Assembly (NCBI RefSeq): GCF_037975245.1
Contig: NC_092579.1
Location: 10,101,001-10,165,000, forward strand
Source: Apostichopus japonicus
Lineage: Eukaryota > Echinodermata > Holothuroidea > Aspidochirotida > Stichopodidae
Length of the DNA stretch: 64,000 bases
Direction of reading: 5' to 3'
Shown here: piece after piece, positions 10,601 through 22,975 of the stretch
How the letters are laid out: each line of letters opens with the position of its first letter
How positions within the stretch are numbered: position 1 is the stretch's first letter
Translations under genes and position numbers: made by a program
Notes under the pieces: model-generated
What the model was told of the DNA's origin: nothing
Database searches by the model: none
What the model saw: only the letters and a program-made list of their open reading frames with translations

Positions 10601-13600
10601 TGACTATACCACTTTCCCACAGTCGCCAAATCATCTTTTAGACACATTTGGTACATTTGTATATTGGCAGTATTCATGTATGCTAGGGCCTACAAATAGT
10701 AAGATAGACCATATAAATTAGCTAAGTATGTTCACTGGGTTGGTCATGGTAGCAAATTTTGGTTCTTAAATTTCATATTGATTTAGTGCAGTTTCATTCT
10801 TCTCATTTCTCAATTTGTTAGTCATTTTCTTTAGCTTTCACCATATATTCCCACATTCTCATTTTGCTTTTTGAGATGCAATAATCACATCTTTGCATAA
10901 ATAAAGCATGCTAGGCCTAACCAAGGCCCTGGGCCAATTAATGATTGAAACAACAGTCAAACTTTAATGGAGCTAATGGCAAAGATTTTAATTGAGCATG
11001 AATAAAATAGTTTTGAGTCCGACTTAAGAAAACTGTCCCTATCAGTGGCCACTTTGACCGTGCCCTTTTCAGTTAGCCTATGCATAGTGAAACCACTCTA
11101 AAGAAACTGCAAATTATAAGCTTGTGGTCATTAATTGATAATTCCATCTATTTGGCATAAATTCCCATGGATTGCAGTCATCATTTCACATAGGCAGCAA
11201 TACTCAAACATCACTGCATTTGATGGAGTAACCTAGGCTAAAATAGGTCTTAGATTCACCAGCTAATGACCCTGCCATACATATCTTTGAATAATTTTAA
11301 TTCATAAACTAGTTAACAGAACAGAGTGGAGTGGAAAAAGAATGTGTTGTTGTTAATGTAAAGTTAGAGACTCCTTTTGGAAGTACCCCCTCTATTTTGT
11401 TCTAACCTGCTTGGATAGCATTTGTTAGCCTGGGAAGTTTCAATTTGATAGAAACCTACATTGAAAAGCATGATAAACATACAAACACTTTGAGAAAGAT
11501 GTGGGAGGGTGGGGGATAGAGATGGGCAGTTCATCACATCTGAAATTTGTGACATGTGAATTTGTTCCAACACGGTGAAGGAGGTGAGAGCGATCATTCT
11601 AGTTAGGAAAGAAATCTTAATGGGCAGTGCAGTTTTAATTTTACTGTCCAGAGGTACATTTTGGTGACATCTCCCTACTTAGGTGAGCAGGAAATTATTT
11701 GTAATTTAAATTTGATCTACACCATTTCATTGATAAACAACAGTATATGTCAATCAAAGTTATAACATCTTGCAAATTTCAAGTGGAAGATATTCCAATA
11801 CATATATATATATATGACATCAAATATTGGTTCTTCATTTGTGATGTGTGACATGTTCAAAACAGAGCTGCTACTTCCTTCTAGTGTTTACTAGCTACTC
11901 CATAATAGTCAAGTACCATAAGTTTGGATATCTGGAAGCACCCCCTCTAATCTTTTCCAAGTTAAGAAGATTATGAAAAGCCATTATGCAGGATCTACTG
12001 TTCCAGTAACTTATACCTATTGTAATAATCACCATGACAAACAACAAGTTTCTAATAGTTTTTCAAGAAGATGAGTTTGGCTTTAGCCTGTAAGACATTA
12101 CAGTTGTGCTTATATGGCATTCTATCCTAGATTCAAAATAATAAATATCATTTTTTGCATATCCATATACCGGGCATCATTCAGTAATAGCAATGACATC
12201 ATCAGCCAAGCTGTTGCTATATGTATGTCAATATTTGAATACTGCCCTCAGTTTGTACTTTGTCTGTTTCCCCCCTGTGGTTTACCAGGAAACTGTTTGT
12301 GGTCAACGTTTTAATTACCTGTCGATCAATATCCGAAGTTTTCCTAACAGTGACTACAAATGAATCAGGAATTAATATGAAATGACCAAAAAACTTGACA
12401 AGTGTTTATTTGAAAGAAAAAAAAAGTTTCTTCAGTATGAAAATCCTGAAACTGACTCTTAGGTTTGTTCTTCTTGTTTGTAAGGATACCTGTTCTTTAT
12501 AGTATATTTACTGTAAACAAGGTTGTTATTTTTTTTGGGCACCTCAAAGATGAATAAATATGTAGTACTCAGTGTACAGTGTGTATCAGGGGACAAACTG
12601 CTGAAGATAAGCTCTAAAAAATGGAAACTATTACTTTGATTACTATATTTCTACATGTAGTAGAATGGGATTATCTGATACCTATGCTAGCTCACCTTCC
12701 CCTCTCTTCCTCCTCACCCCCAACCCCTCACCCCTTATTCCCACAATTTATGAATAACATTCTAATCTGTTGAAGAAGCTTAGCCCAGTTTGTTTAAGCG
12801 TTTGAAACTTTTGTCTTCATTTTAGCATATCTTAGAAAGTTATTATTTGTTATTGTTATACTGTAAGCTGCTTTAATCATTCCAGTCTCCCTCAGATTTA
12901 GATTGTACTGTGAGTCTCAGAAAGACAGAATGAACAATAGCAATTTGTAAGGTTGCAAGGGTGCATCCTTCCAAAGTCATCCAGATGACATTCTCATGTG
13001 AAGCCCCCACCCCCTTCTCCTCAGTTGAAAATAATTGTATATAGCCATATGTATAAGTAAATCACACGTACACACACTTAACAGATAACAACCCACTTTT
13101 AAACTCTGTTAAAAAAAACTGTTTTATCACACATACTTAATACCTGTGGGAATAATATTCTATTTAATTCTTAGAAAAAAAGGTTAATAACTTTTAATTC
13201 CACGTTTTCTTTCTCTCGATTGTGTGTGTGGATGTGTGTATTTTTTTTCTACTTAGTTTTGTTTTGTTTTTTTGTAAGTAATTTGTATTCTTTCGAGTAG
13301 TTGAGAAAGAGGCACAAGGTCATCCAGTGTGTTTACTCACTCTTTGATAGAAGTTGTTTGCTTCCACTGGTAATCAATCTCTACTTCAAACAATAACCAG
13401 TTAATGGGTCATTCACCCTCAGTCAGTCAAACCCGTCCTGTTTACTATTAAAGAGAGTCCGGTTGACTTGAATTGCTCATCCTCTCAAATTAATTGACGT
13501 CTTGGGCTTCTAAAGTTCCACCCGAAGAATTCTTCTCTGTTTCAAATGGCAGAGAAGGGAAAAAAATGAAAATTAGTTTTCATGTGTTTTTTTTTTGGGG

Positions 13601-15244
13601 TCGTGGATGTAAAGGTTTCGTTCTAGTTCTGTCCTCGTTTCTGAGAAGATATGTTTGTTTACTCTCTTCGTCTCCGAAGGCATGTGCAATTATGTACTCA
13701 TTATAGTACCACAGAGGTTAAAGCTAGTTTCCATGTAGAATAGTTTGCTGACAATTTATCGAAGTTATTGTAGATTAGAAGATGAAACATGAATGATATG
13801 TCAGCATTTGATTTTGCATTGAGCTGTAGTGTATGTGTTACATTATAATGACCTAAGTACATTACATATAGACACTTCCAGAGTTGTAGGAGTTTGCAAC
13901 ATCTGAACTGGGGGGGGGGGGGTTAATTCAAGGTTCTCTGTGGCAAAACATAAATTAAAAAAATTTGTGAAAAACATGATGTAAAGGGCATTAGCATATA
14001 GTGTTCAAGTTTCCTTTTCATTGTAAAGTACCCGTAAGGGCTTATGAATAATCAGAAGTGATCGGTCGTCCACTTTATGAACAAATAGTGAGGAATTTAG
14101 CGACACTACTACCATGTGTCTGCATTAATTCAATTCAGGATATATAATTAAATATCTCTCAACTATAACTACAGATATATGTGGTGACAACCAAGTTAGT
14201 TGTCCCTAAATATTTATTCATTAACTGTTGAGTCCAATACAGACAATTTTGTGTCCCACAAATTTAAAGCTGCGTTTTAAGATGAATTTACTACAGTCTG
14301 ATGGTACTAATAAACACGACCATTAGGGAAAGAAAATTGATAATTGAAAACATGATCTGTTACTCAAGTCCACCAAAGTTACACTAGGAACGATGTATTT
14401 GAGCATCAAAGTGAAATCTTTGCAAATGAAAAAGTAACATATTTCACCAAATGTTTACGTTCGATATTGATGTTTACCCTTTTAATTGTCTTATTTAAAA
14501 CTGCTCTTTACATTGTTATTCATATTTTAAAATGGTAATGTCAGCTTAAAGTTAATGTTTACTATACTGTTTAATTTTTTTATTCCTATTTCTCTAATTG
14601 TTTATAATTTTATCTCTGTGTAATATACATTTGTTTTTAATTTTCTTAAAAAGAATGCCTCGACGAGAGATTATCACTTAGCTATATACCCAGTCTTTCA
14701 ACCCACTTAGAAGATTGTTCTAATAATAACAATAATAACAATAACTGGCATATTTGTGTTCATGTTGGAATATTCAATTACATGTGTGTGGTCAGAATAT
14801 TGCTAAGTTCCAACTTGATGGAAAATACACATTTACACAAAATGGCGAAATTAAATACAGTAATTTTTTTACCACGTTACCTGAAGGAAAACATGTTTAC
14901 AAAGTTATGCCTCTGTAGAGCTGCTAACGAAAGGAAAAGTACAAGAGTTTTGCAGACTTTATCAGTTCAGAATTTTTGAATTAAGAATAAAATGGGTAAA
15001 TAATTAGACATATCAAGGTTAAGTTATCACAAACAGACTAGAACAAGGAGCCCAGTTTGTTGACAACTTTAGACTTATAAAAGTAACCTTTTTCCTCTCA
15101 TTTTTTTTGAAAGTTTAGTCAAGCCTTACAGAAGTGCCAGATTTAAAATGGCCACTTGTTACCTGGAAATAAAGGAAGCAGTGTTGAGATGGTGTGAATC
15201 TTTGTCAACCCGGATCACCGTTTCTGATACGCTCAATGACACCT
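10601..15244. other. No supported gene
   Basis: AT-rich intergenic or intronic sequence. It includes a short (TA)n at about 11800-11815 and a poly(G) run at about 13910-13922. No frame carries a recognisable domain. Confidence 0.45.
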
Positions 15245-15282
15245 CTGCTACGCACCTGTACCCCTGCTACGCACCTGTACCT
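15245..15282. repeat. 19-bp direct duplication
   Basis: CTGCTACGCACCTGTACC occurs at 15245 and again at 15264. Confidence 0.9.
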
Positions 15283-15836
15283 GGTCCATATTGTTCTCGT
15301 GCATCAAGAGGAAATTGAGTTTCACAGGTGAGTGGGTGTCAAATATATGTCATCTTTGTACTTGGTTTGAAAACTGTTAGATAGATTAGTCACAAGTTGC
15401 TAGTCAGAAGAAAAAGCTCTCTTTCTGAATAAAAGATTAATGAATGGTGACAAAAAAGAAAAAGAAAGTTAAAGCAAGAGAGATAAAGAGAGGTTTAAAA
15501 ATAATATTTTTGATGAGAGTTATCTGGAAGTGATTGACAAGGGATCTTTCAGAGTCAACAAGTCTTCAGAGTGTCAGGATGGTGCATTAACCTTTCAGTT
15601 CATAGTATGTATGCAAATAAATTTATTTTAGGCACAATTTAGGTCTCTAAGTTTGAAACAGTTAGACTATGTACCTTGCACAGTGAAGTCTCCCAGCTTT
15701 GAAAGTTGTTTACATAGCAACAATACTGATTAGTTGCTTAGAAATGGCACAACATACTGTGCAATACTGCCTTCTATAATATTAATTCAATAATAATCTA
15801 AGCTCCTATTAAAACACAGCTACGAGAGAAGAACTG

Positions 15837-16008
15837 CTGTGGTGTCGCCAAACATTTGAAAGTGCAGGGGCACATCAAAATGAGAGAAACATACATGGGG
15901 GAGGGGGTTAGCGGAGATTGAAGGTCAAGGGGAAAATCCCCTGAAACTTTATGATTTTGGAACGTCTTTGGGGTCCTACCCCCATGCCATCCCTTAGTGA
16001 CACCATTG
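15837..16008. mobile_element. Possible degraded hAT-like MITE (172 bp)
   Basis: The left end CTGTGGTGTCGCCAA and the complement of the right end, CAATGGTGTCACTAA, match as imperfect terminal repeats. The flanking 8-mers AAGAACTG and ATGAATGG agree at 5 of 8, as expected only if old. The interior is G-rich like the better-preserved MITEs. Confidence 0.35.
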
Positions 16009-16171
16009 ATGAATGGGTGGGGAGTGGAGAAGAAATATAGACCAAAAGTGTATTATGAGTAGGGAGAATATTGTACCTCTAATGTACAGTACTGACCAAT
16101 CAAAAGTGCAAGTATTTAAGATGTGGTGTCTGGTGGGGGAGGGGATAGGGTGGGGCCTGTCAGGGGATAAA

Positions 16172-16294
16172 TTATCTGGTATCGCATCCCAAAATGCTCT
16201 AAATGGGCAACTTGATAATACAAGTGTAGCGAACTTTGTTAATGTCCACAGAAACCATGTAGTATGTTTTCAAGAGACAAATTTCAGAAATCCT
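16172..16294 (+). pseudogene. LINE apurinic-like endonuclease fragment
   Basis: The open frame contains LSGIASQNALNGQLDN, then a segment ending VANFVNVHRNHVVCFQETNF. In non-LTR retrotransposons with an APE-type endonuclease the domain opens with an [IL]A-x-x-N-x-x-[GL]LN segment (the Asn is at the active site), followed about 25 residues later by a hydrophobic strand and the Q-E-T motif whose Glu binds the metal. Order, spacing and the key Asn and Glu are all present here. A stop follows almost at once (16295-16297) and nothing downstream continues the domain, so this is a short decayed relic, most like L1/Tx1-type elements. The frame upstream of 16172 shows no homology that I recognise. The match is by eye and needs a profile search. 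Confidence 0.5.
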
Positions 16295-16297
16295 TAA

Positions 16298-19200
16298 ATG
16301 GCTATAGATACCAAATTTGAATACTAGACTGTTCCTGGCAGAGTGGAAATGAAGAATCTGGTTGCACTTGATCAGCAATTTTAGCAAACCTGTACGGAGT
16401 ATTACTATGTACAGTTGATCAAACTAAGACATGTCTCTGCCATATATATGCAGACCTCGTCTTGTGAGTCGTGCTGATGCAATTGCACCCCCATGGCATG
16501 CCTAAAATGACATTGAGAAGTGGGATTAAAATTTAAAAAAGTTTCAACAAAACAAAAAAATGGAAATAAATAATATATGTATCATTGTCATACATCAAGT
16601 CACGCCACACACCGTCCAGGTAAGGGCCTGTAACTAGAGTCATAAAAGATGTTGCAACATTGTATCATACATGTACCCTCACACAACAAATGCAAACAGC
16701 ACCCTGGACTATCTAAGGGAGTGACAATTTTTAGCACACCTCCCACATCATCCCTAATTTTCTTGAGGAGTGCAATTTTCAGCCCACCTTGAACTTTTAA
16801 AAGACAAGCCCTGTAAAAAAAAAAAACTAAAAGCAGCAAGTACTACTTGATAGTTGATACATTACTTGAATTTAAAATTATTACATTTCAAAGTCATTTT
16901 CAGTTTATAGTATTGATCACATACAAAAGCATTTATAAAATGAAAATAGACTAATTGTCATAAAGATATTGAAGAATTCTGCATTGTATTGGAATTTTTG
17001 CATTGGATATAAATTTATATAAAAACGTTACCCAAATCAAAGCAAAATCTTTCTTTTTAGATAGTGAAAGTCATGGAAAAGAATGAGACAAGAGGAAAAA
17101 ACCCGGTCATGGGGGGGGGGGGGGGATTTATAAATATTTGGAAAATGATGTTAACTTCTTTTTGCACATTTTACCACCTGCTAAGATGATATGCTGAATT
17201 GTGCTCGTTTTCTTATTGGACAGCCCCCTCTATAAAACCATCATCGGCCATCTTTCATTCAGCTCCTTTCCCTCAGTTTACGGTTTTGTTTATAAACATA
17301 GATTAGGATATACTGGTATTTTCAACAACCTTCTCTTTGCATTTCTATCAATGTCTACCAGTATGAGTCATAGCTATTTTTTCACTCTTTTCCTTTTTTC
17401 TTTATTTTTCCACATTTTTCTTTTTTTGGTATCTTCTCTTCACACCCCCCCCTCCCCCCCTTTTGTTTTCTTTCTTTCTTCAATTCCTTTAAAGGTATTA
17501 TTTGTTGAGATCAAAACCAGTATGTACATGTTCTTTTTTTTTTCTTTGAAGGATTTGATTATTTTTCAAAACATAAGATCACTAGGTAACTCGGTAAAAA
17601 GATAAGACCCCTAAGCAATGTTAAAGGTTTTTGCTGCTTGGGGCCAACATTCTGCTTATAATAACGCCCTGGCCTCTGACAGAACCAAAGATACAAGCTT
17701 CCCCGTAGAATTAATCTCCCGTAACAACTTTCGTTTTATGTACGGAATATCGTTTCTCTCTCGTATTATTAGATCCGAAATCGAGCATAATAGTGTTGAA
17801 ACTAATCTCGGTTTTGTTTAGCGTGTATACATCTGATTACCATAGCGACGGAAGACCTCCGTTCCCTCAGAACCCTCGATAACGATCTGTTACGAGATAC
17901 CCCTGTAAAATTTAACCAAAAAAGGACAAAACTCCCAAAATGGCCAGATTTGTCATATATAAGCACTTTTGACTCTTTAAATCCATTCATAAAGTAAGTA
18001 AAAGACTGAATACAAATAAATGCCTCTGTTCCTCCGGCTGTCGGGTTTTAGCCGATTTTACCGTAATTTAATCCTCTATAGTGTTTGCCAATCGCTGGCA
18101 GGCATTGAGGAATACATCACATCTATTTCCACTTTTTTTTACCAGCCAAAATATCTCAATATTTATTCTTCAAATTTGATGAATACTGGCTTTAAATGCA
18201 TCCCCAAGGCAGAAAGAGAGGTTGATCTGGCTACGATGGACCTCAACTGTATCATCTCTATACAATAAATATCTGTAAAAAAAAAGGTTGTATCTGACGT
18301 TATTTATTCATCCTCTCTCGGTTTGATTCGGACTGTTTCAATATTACCATTTTTGGTCATTCTTTGTAAGCGTGCGTGGCTGCCATATGTCCACTTAAGT
18401 TTTGTAAACCTTTACCATGGTAATGCATAATAAATATTCATGAGCTCTTTTCAGCATTTGGTACCCCAGGTGGGTTTGAAAGTGGTTTAACTTCTAGTTT
18501 TTGCCGTCACCATTTTTGTTTTGTTTTCTTTTTCGAAAAACTTTCAAAAGATATGACCCTGAATGACCCAAGATTTCCATCAATTCCTTCAACCCCGATA
18601 TTAAAGTTCCTCACATGTACCCATGCGCTGTCCATTTTCTTTCTTGAAGAACCAAACTTTTAACAATATGACCTCAAAATGTCCCTTCACATTATTCAGT
18701 TTGTTGAGCCCTCCCATCCATCCTTGCCCCTGCCTTAAAAATGTTTCCTCTCCCTCGTGAAGAGGTCATAGGACATTTGTCACCGTGGCAACATCCAGAT
18801 TTTTGTCCAATAAACTGAATTCTTTCAAGACTTCCTATCTTTGTAGGAAATAGATTTTTGTCAGTGTCCCCCTCCCCCCCACATGCCTATTTTATTATTT
18901 TACTCTTCCTTATACTTTGAAAGGAAAAGCCCACCCAACCATCATCTGTGCCTTTATATATGATAGGGAACCATCTGTTGAATGACTACATGCATGTATT
19001 ATTGTAAATAGGGAAATCTGGCACCATTTGGGAGATTTCTGGGATTAAAAGTAGTGATGTCATAGTTGTCATGGTGAAGGAACGTTGAAACTGTGCCGTC
19101 TCCTAATGGATTAAGATCTTTTGTAAGCTATCTAGGGAAGCATTCATCATAAGCACCAAGCTATAACAATATAAATTTCCCATATGTCCCAAGTAACCAG

Positions 19201-22200
19201 CAACAGGTAGGAATAGACCTGCATTTGATGTCACAAATCCTCCCCCCCCCCCTTCTTCCATCCCACCCACATGTGTACTTGTTAAAATCCCTCATATGAC
19301 TGACTTGCATATGTCACGTCACAAAATTTAGTAAAGGGCAATTTAAAATGTTCACACACAGTGTTACTTTACGAAGAGACCGTAAAATTAATATGCATTA
19401 TAACAGCAATTTATAATATATGCATGCCACCATTTTGCATGTGGGGGGGAGTGGGGGGTGGGTCTCAAAATTCAGTTTCTTTTTTGAAAGGTGGGGGAGT
19501 ACTCCCCTTGCACCCCTTTCCCATTTTGTAGATCAAATGTTTGATGACCAGTAATTTGCATTAGAAATAGTTGGGAACTATGGAAATGATGATGGCTGGG
19601 TTGGGTAGAGTCTGTGCACGAAAAGTTCCCCCACCGACTTGATCCACTCCCAACCCCCACTCTCACTCACACCGAAAGTGTAACCACGTGATCATGATGG
19701 GGTTACATCACCTGAGAGATATCACAAGTAACCCTTCAAAAGGAGGAGGAAGAGGAGGAGTTTGAACAGGAATGACCAGTTTTGGACATTCTATCAAATT
19801 TTGGCAGCAACACTGTTGACCTTTAACCCCAGCAAGTTCCTGCTATATATGCAGAGACATTTTGTGCCACCTGATAACCATTTCTGATTCATTTCTCCTC
19901 ACCCCTATTAGCCAGTGCATGCTGCATCCAAATTGATATTTACATGACATGCCTTGGCCTGCAGATAATTTACAGTTTTCGGTGATTGCCGCCAGACATG
20001 GTGTCTCCAGCCTGACATAGTAACTGCTGGTTAATCTTCCTTCCCTTGCCTGGTAATCTAACACCTTTGGGTGGATTTACTGTAGTGGTATAATGTTGCT
20101 ATGCTTCATTGCCTACTGTTTAAACACTTGAGGCAAATCAACACACTCTTGGGGAAAGGACTATCCCATTATTATCAGAGGGGTTTGCCAATATGATTAA
20201 AGGGGTTTTCCACTTAAAAAGTGTGATTCAAGTTATATATAATGTCAAAAGGTCATTTTTTTTTTAAATGCTAGTATTTCCTAGCAGAGAAAATAGCATG
20301 GGGCATAAGTTTCAAGAATGATCTACTTAAGGGGGATTAAAAAAGGGTTCTATAGCAGTGTGTCAAGGTTTGAAATACCCAATAAATGGTAAAAAAACCT
20401 GGTGAAAACAGTACTTTCTGTTAACTCTGATGAATGAGCTCAGTCTTTAGCCTGACGTAGGATTTGGTTCCTAATTTCCTAATTACATTGCAGTTTCCTG
20501 CATTACCAGGGATACTTCATCAGACATTGCATGTGGCAATATCAGGTCACTGAACATGAGCCAGGGGTTCTGAGTTGGAGGGGCACTAACAACTAATGTA
20601 AGGAGGGGAATGGTGATACACACCTGACGTTGATCACACAGTCACAGTCTCGATGCAAGGGGACTGGGGTTGAGAGGGTACCAGTGAGTTTGGTTGTTTT
20701 CGTGCCCAGGTTCTTTCTCTGGGTGACATTTCTTAAAACTTAAGAGGGGGGGGGGGGGCATTCGTGTCTTGTAAACTTGTGAATATTTTGTATACTTGAT
20801 GGTTGCACAGATTCTGGGTGGGAGACAGCCCCCCACTCCCACCCCCTTGTGCTCCAGTCTGGCTGTGGGCCTGACCAAAATGCTACATGAATAATGGGCA
20901 ATTTGCTACAGGTGAAGCCGTTCCTGTACAAAGGAACCATAAATTATTTGTAATTTTAATCAGAACCTTCAAACCAATTCAGTTGCAGAAAGTTTGGACA
21001 CTTTTTAATTCCTTGATTATCCTGAGGTAAATGTAATGCCCCTCCCCCCCCCAAAAAAAACCTAGACTTTCTCTCAGGCTTGTTTCTATGGCAGCCTTCC
21101 TTTTAAAAGTTTTCGGAGCCAGTAAAACAGCAACAGTAAATTAACACTCTGTATTTATGTCTTTCTTACACAGTTTTCAATTATTTTCCAATGGGATGAC
21201 AGATTAGCACTATACAGGGCAGAATAAGCAGTAACACAAGTTTTATTTAAAAACTATTTATATATTTACATCTATATCAAAACCTCATCAATTTACAATA
21301 CATTGGAAGTCCTCCTTTAATGTTCATTTGGGGACAATTTCTATGCATCATGGGCATTAGAGAGGTTCACAGCCCCTATTAACAAAATGTTATGCCATGC
21401 AAAAATGGTTAGTGAGATTTTAGATTCAAGGCTACTCATATTACAACCCCTGTGTTCACCTCTTTAACAATTTGTTGTAAATTTGTCATGTTCAGCATCT
21501 ATGGTTTTTTTTCTTCCTGTTCTGAGTCTTTGGTGTGAAGTAGAGCCAATGGTATGCACATGCCACACAACTGGGTATTTCTGCGCCACATGCCTCTGGC
21601 ACCCTGCCATTTTGAGTTTGGTAACTTTAGGTGTCATCATAAATGCCATAAAACATCACTAATTCCTTTTAAATGAATAGCCATCTGTGTAACCAGTGAG
21701 ACTCCTCCTGGGTCACTCACATTTTCTACTACTACTATTAGGGCAGTTAGAGCTATGGTGATGAATCCCTATCACACGCTCCTGTAAGTACACCTGTAAG
21801 TACTGCACTTCTCTCATATTAGTTGAGAAAAGTGGTTTAGTATTGACAGGATGTATGTAGCATATTGTCACTTTGCATCATTTTTTTTGGGTAAAAAAAA
21901 ACAAGGCCCCCCATGAATGAAGTTGGAGTAATTCTACCATGGGGGAGTGTAATATCACTAACTGCTATGCTGTAACTGCTGGAATAATCTCCACATCATA
22001 TAAGCTGGGTATGCAGGAGAAAGTTTCGGATATGTGGTACAAACTTCAAATTTTGCTAGTTTAGCATTCGCTTGATTCGACGAAGCGGTGATTGGCAGCG
22101 AAGTGACATAGAGTTCCAGAAATTATATAATAATAAACTAGACATATAGGACTATCACCCAAAATAAATTGGAACTTTAGCTAAATATTCCCCTTCTATA

Positions 22201-22530
22201 AAAAGGGGTTGTTTTTTTTTACCCCAACTACCCCCTTCTTTTTTTTTACCCCAACTGAGATACATAAATTATGTTGTATTCCCAGGGATTATGGGGTACT
22301 GGGGCTAAAGGACATTGTAGAAGTAGAGATGGCCAGATGTGTTCGTGGAACAGAGGGAGAGGTGGGGGGAGGGGGAACTGAGGGATACGTAGTTAAGGTA
22401 TACATACAGATGGATGGGTAAGGAACTGGGTGACACAGTAGGAACCAGGGGATGAGGATAGGGACTGGATATCCTGTGATTGAATGAAACAAAATGGGTA
22501 CTGAGGGCATTACAGACTGGACAGGAGTCA
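16298..22530. other. No supported gene
   Basis: AT-rich. It has poly(G) at about 17110-17124, pyrimidine tracts at 17370-17480, G/C-run-bearing patches near 19440-19530 and 20745-20760 that may be MITE debris without recognisable ends, and a T-run/CCCCAACT duplication at 22208-22257. None of the frames (e.g. 17201-17605, hydrophobic because it crosses T-rich sequence) has domain or splice support. Confidence 0.4.
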
Positions 22531-22975
22531 CAGGAGAGTAGGAATTTAGGGTGTCCAGAGTGTGCACAGTTGGGGAGTAGAAGGGAGGGAAGAAGAATAC
22601 TGGAGGGAGAAGGGTGGACCTATATGATGGGAAAGGGGGAGTGTAGGAATTAAGGGTGTCCAGAGTGTGCACATGCAGTTGGGGAGTAGAAGGGTGGGAA
22701 GAAGAATACTGGAGGGAGAAGGGTGGACCTTTAGGAGAGGATAGGAGGAGAGTAGGAATTTAGGGTGTCCAGAGTGTGCACATGCAGTTGGGGAGTAGAA
22801 GGGTGGGAAGAAGAATACTGGAGGGAGAAGAGTGGACCTTTAGGAGAGGATAGGGGGAGAGTAGGAATTTAGGGTGTCCAGAGTGAGCACAGTTGGGAGT
22901 AGAGGGGTGGGAAGAAGAACACTGGACGGAGAAGGGTGGAACTATAGGAGAGGCAAGGGAGGTTAGTAGCCAGGA
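22531..22975. repeat. Minisatellite, about 4 copies of 105-109 bp
   Basis: Units contain GGAATTTAGGGTGTCCAGAG, with starts at 22541, 22646, 22755 and 22864, then a G/A-rich second half (GGAAGAAGAATACTGGAGGG). Copies differ by substitutions and by small indels such as the ATGC after GTGCAC. It accounts for the Pro/Ser-rich minus-strand frames at 22289-22672 and 22760-23008. Confidence 0.95.

Noticed and set aside
22920-22945. TGGACGGAGAA, like the 5' end of miR-184
   Set aside because: It is a variant of the minisatellite unit (TGGAGGGAGAA in sister copies). The rest does not match and no hairpin is visible.
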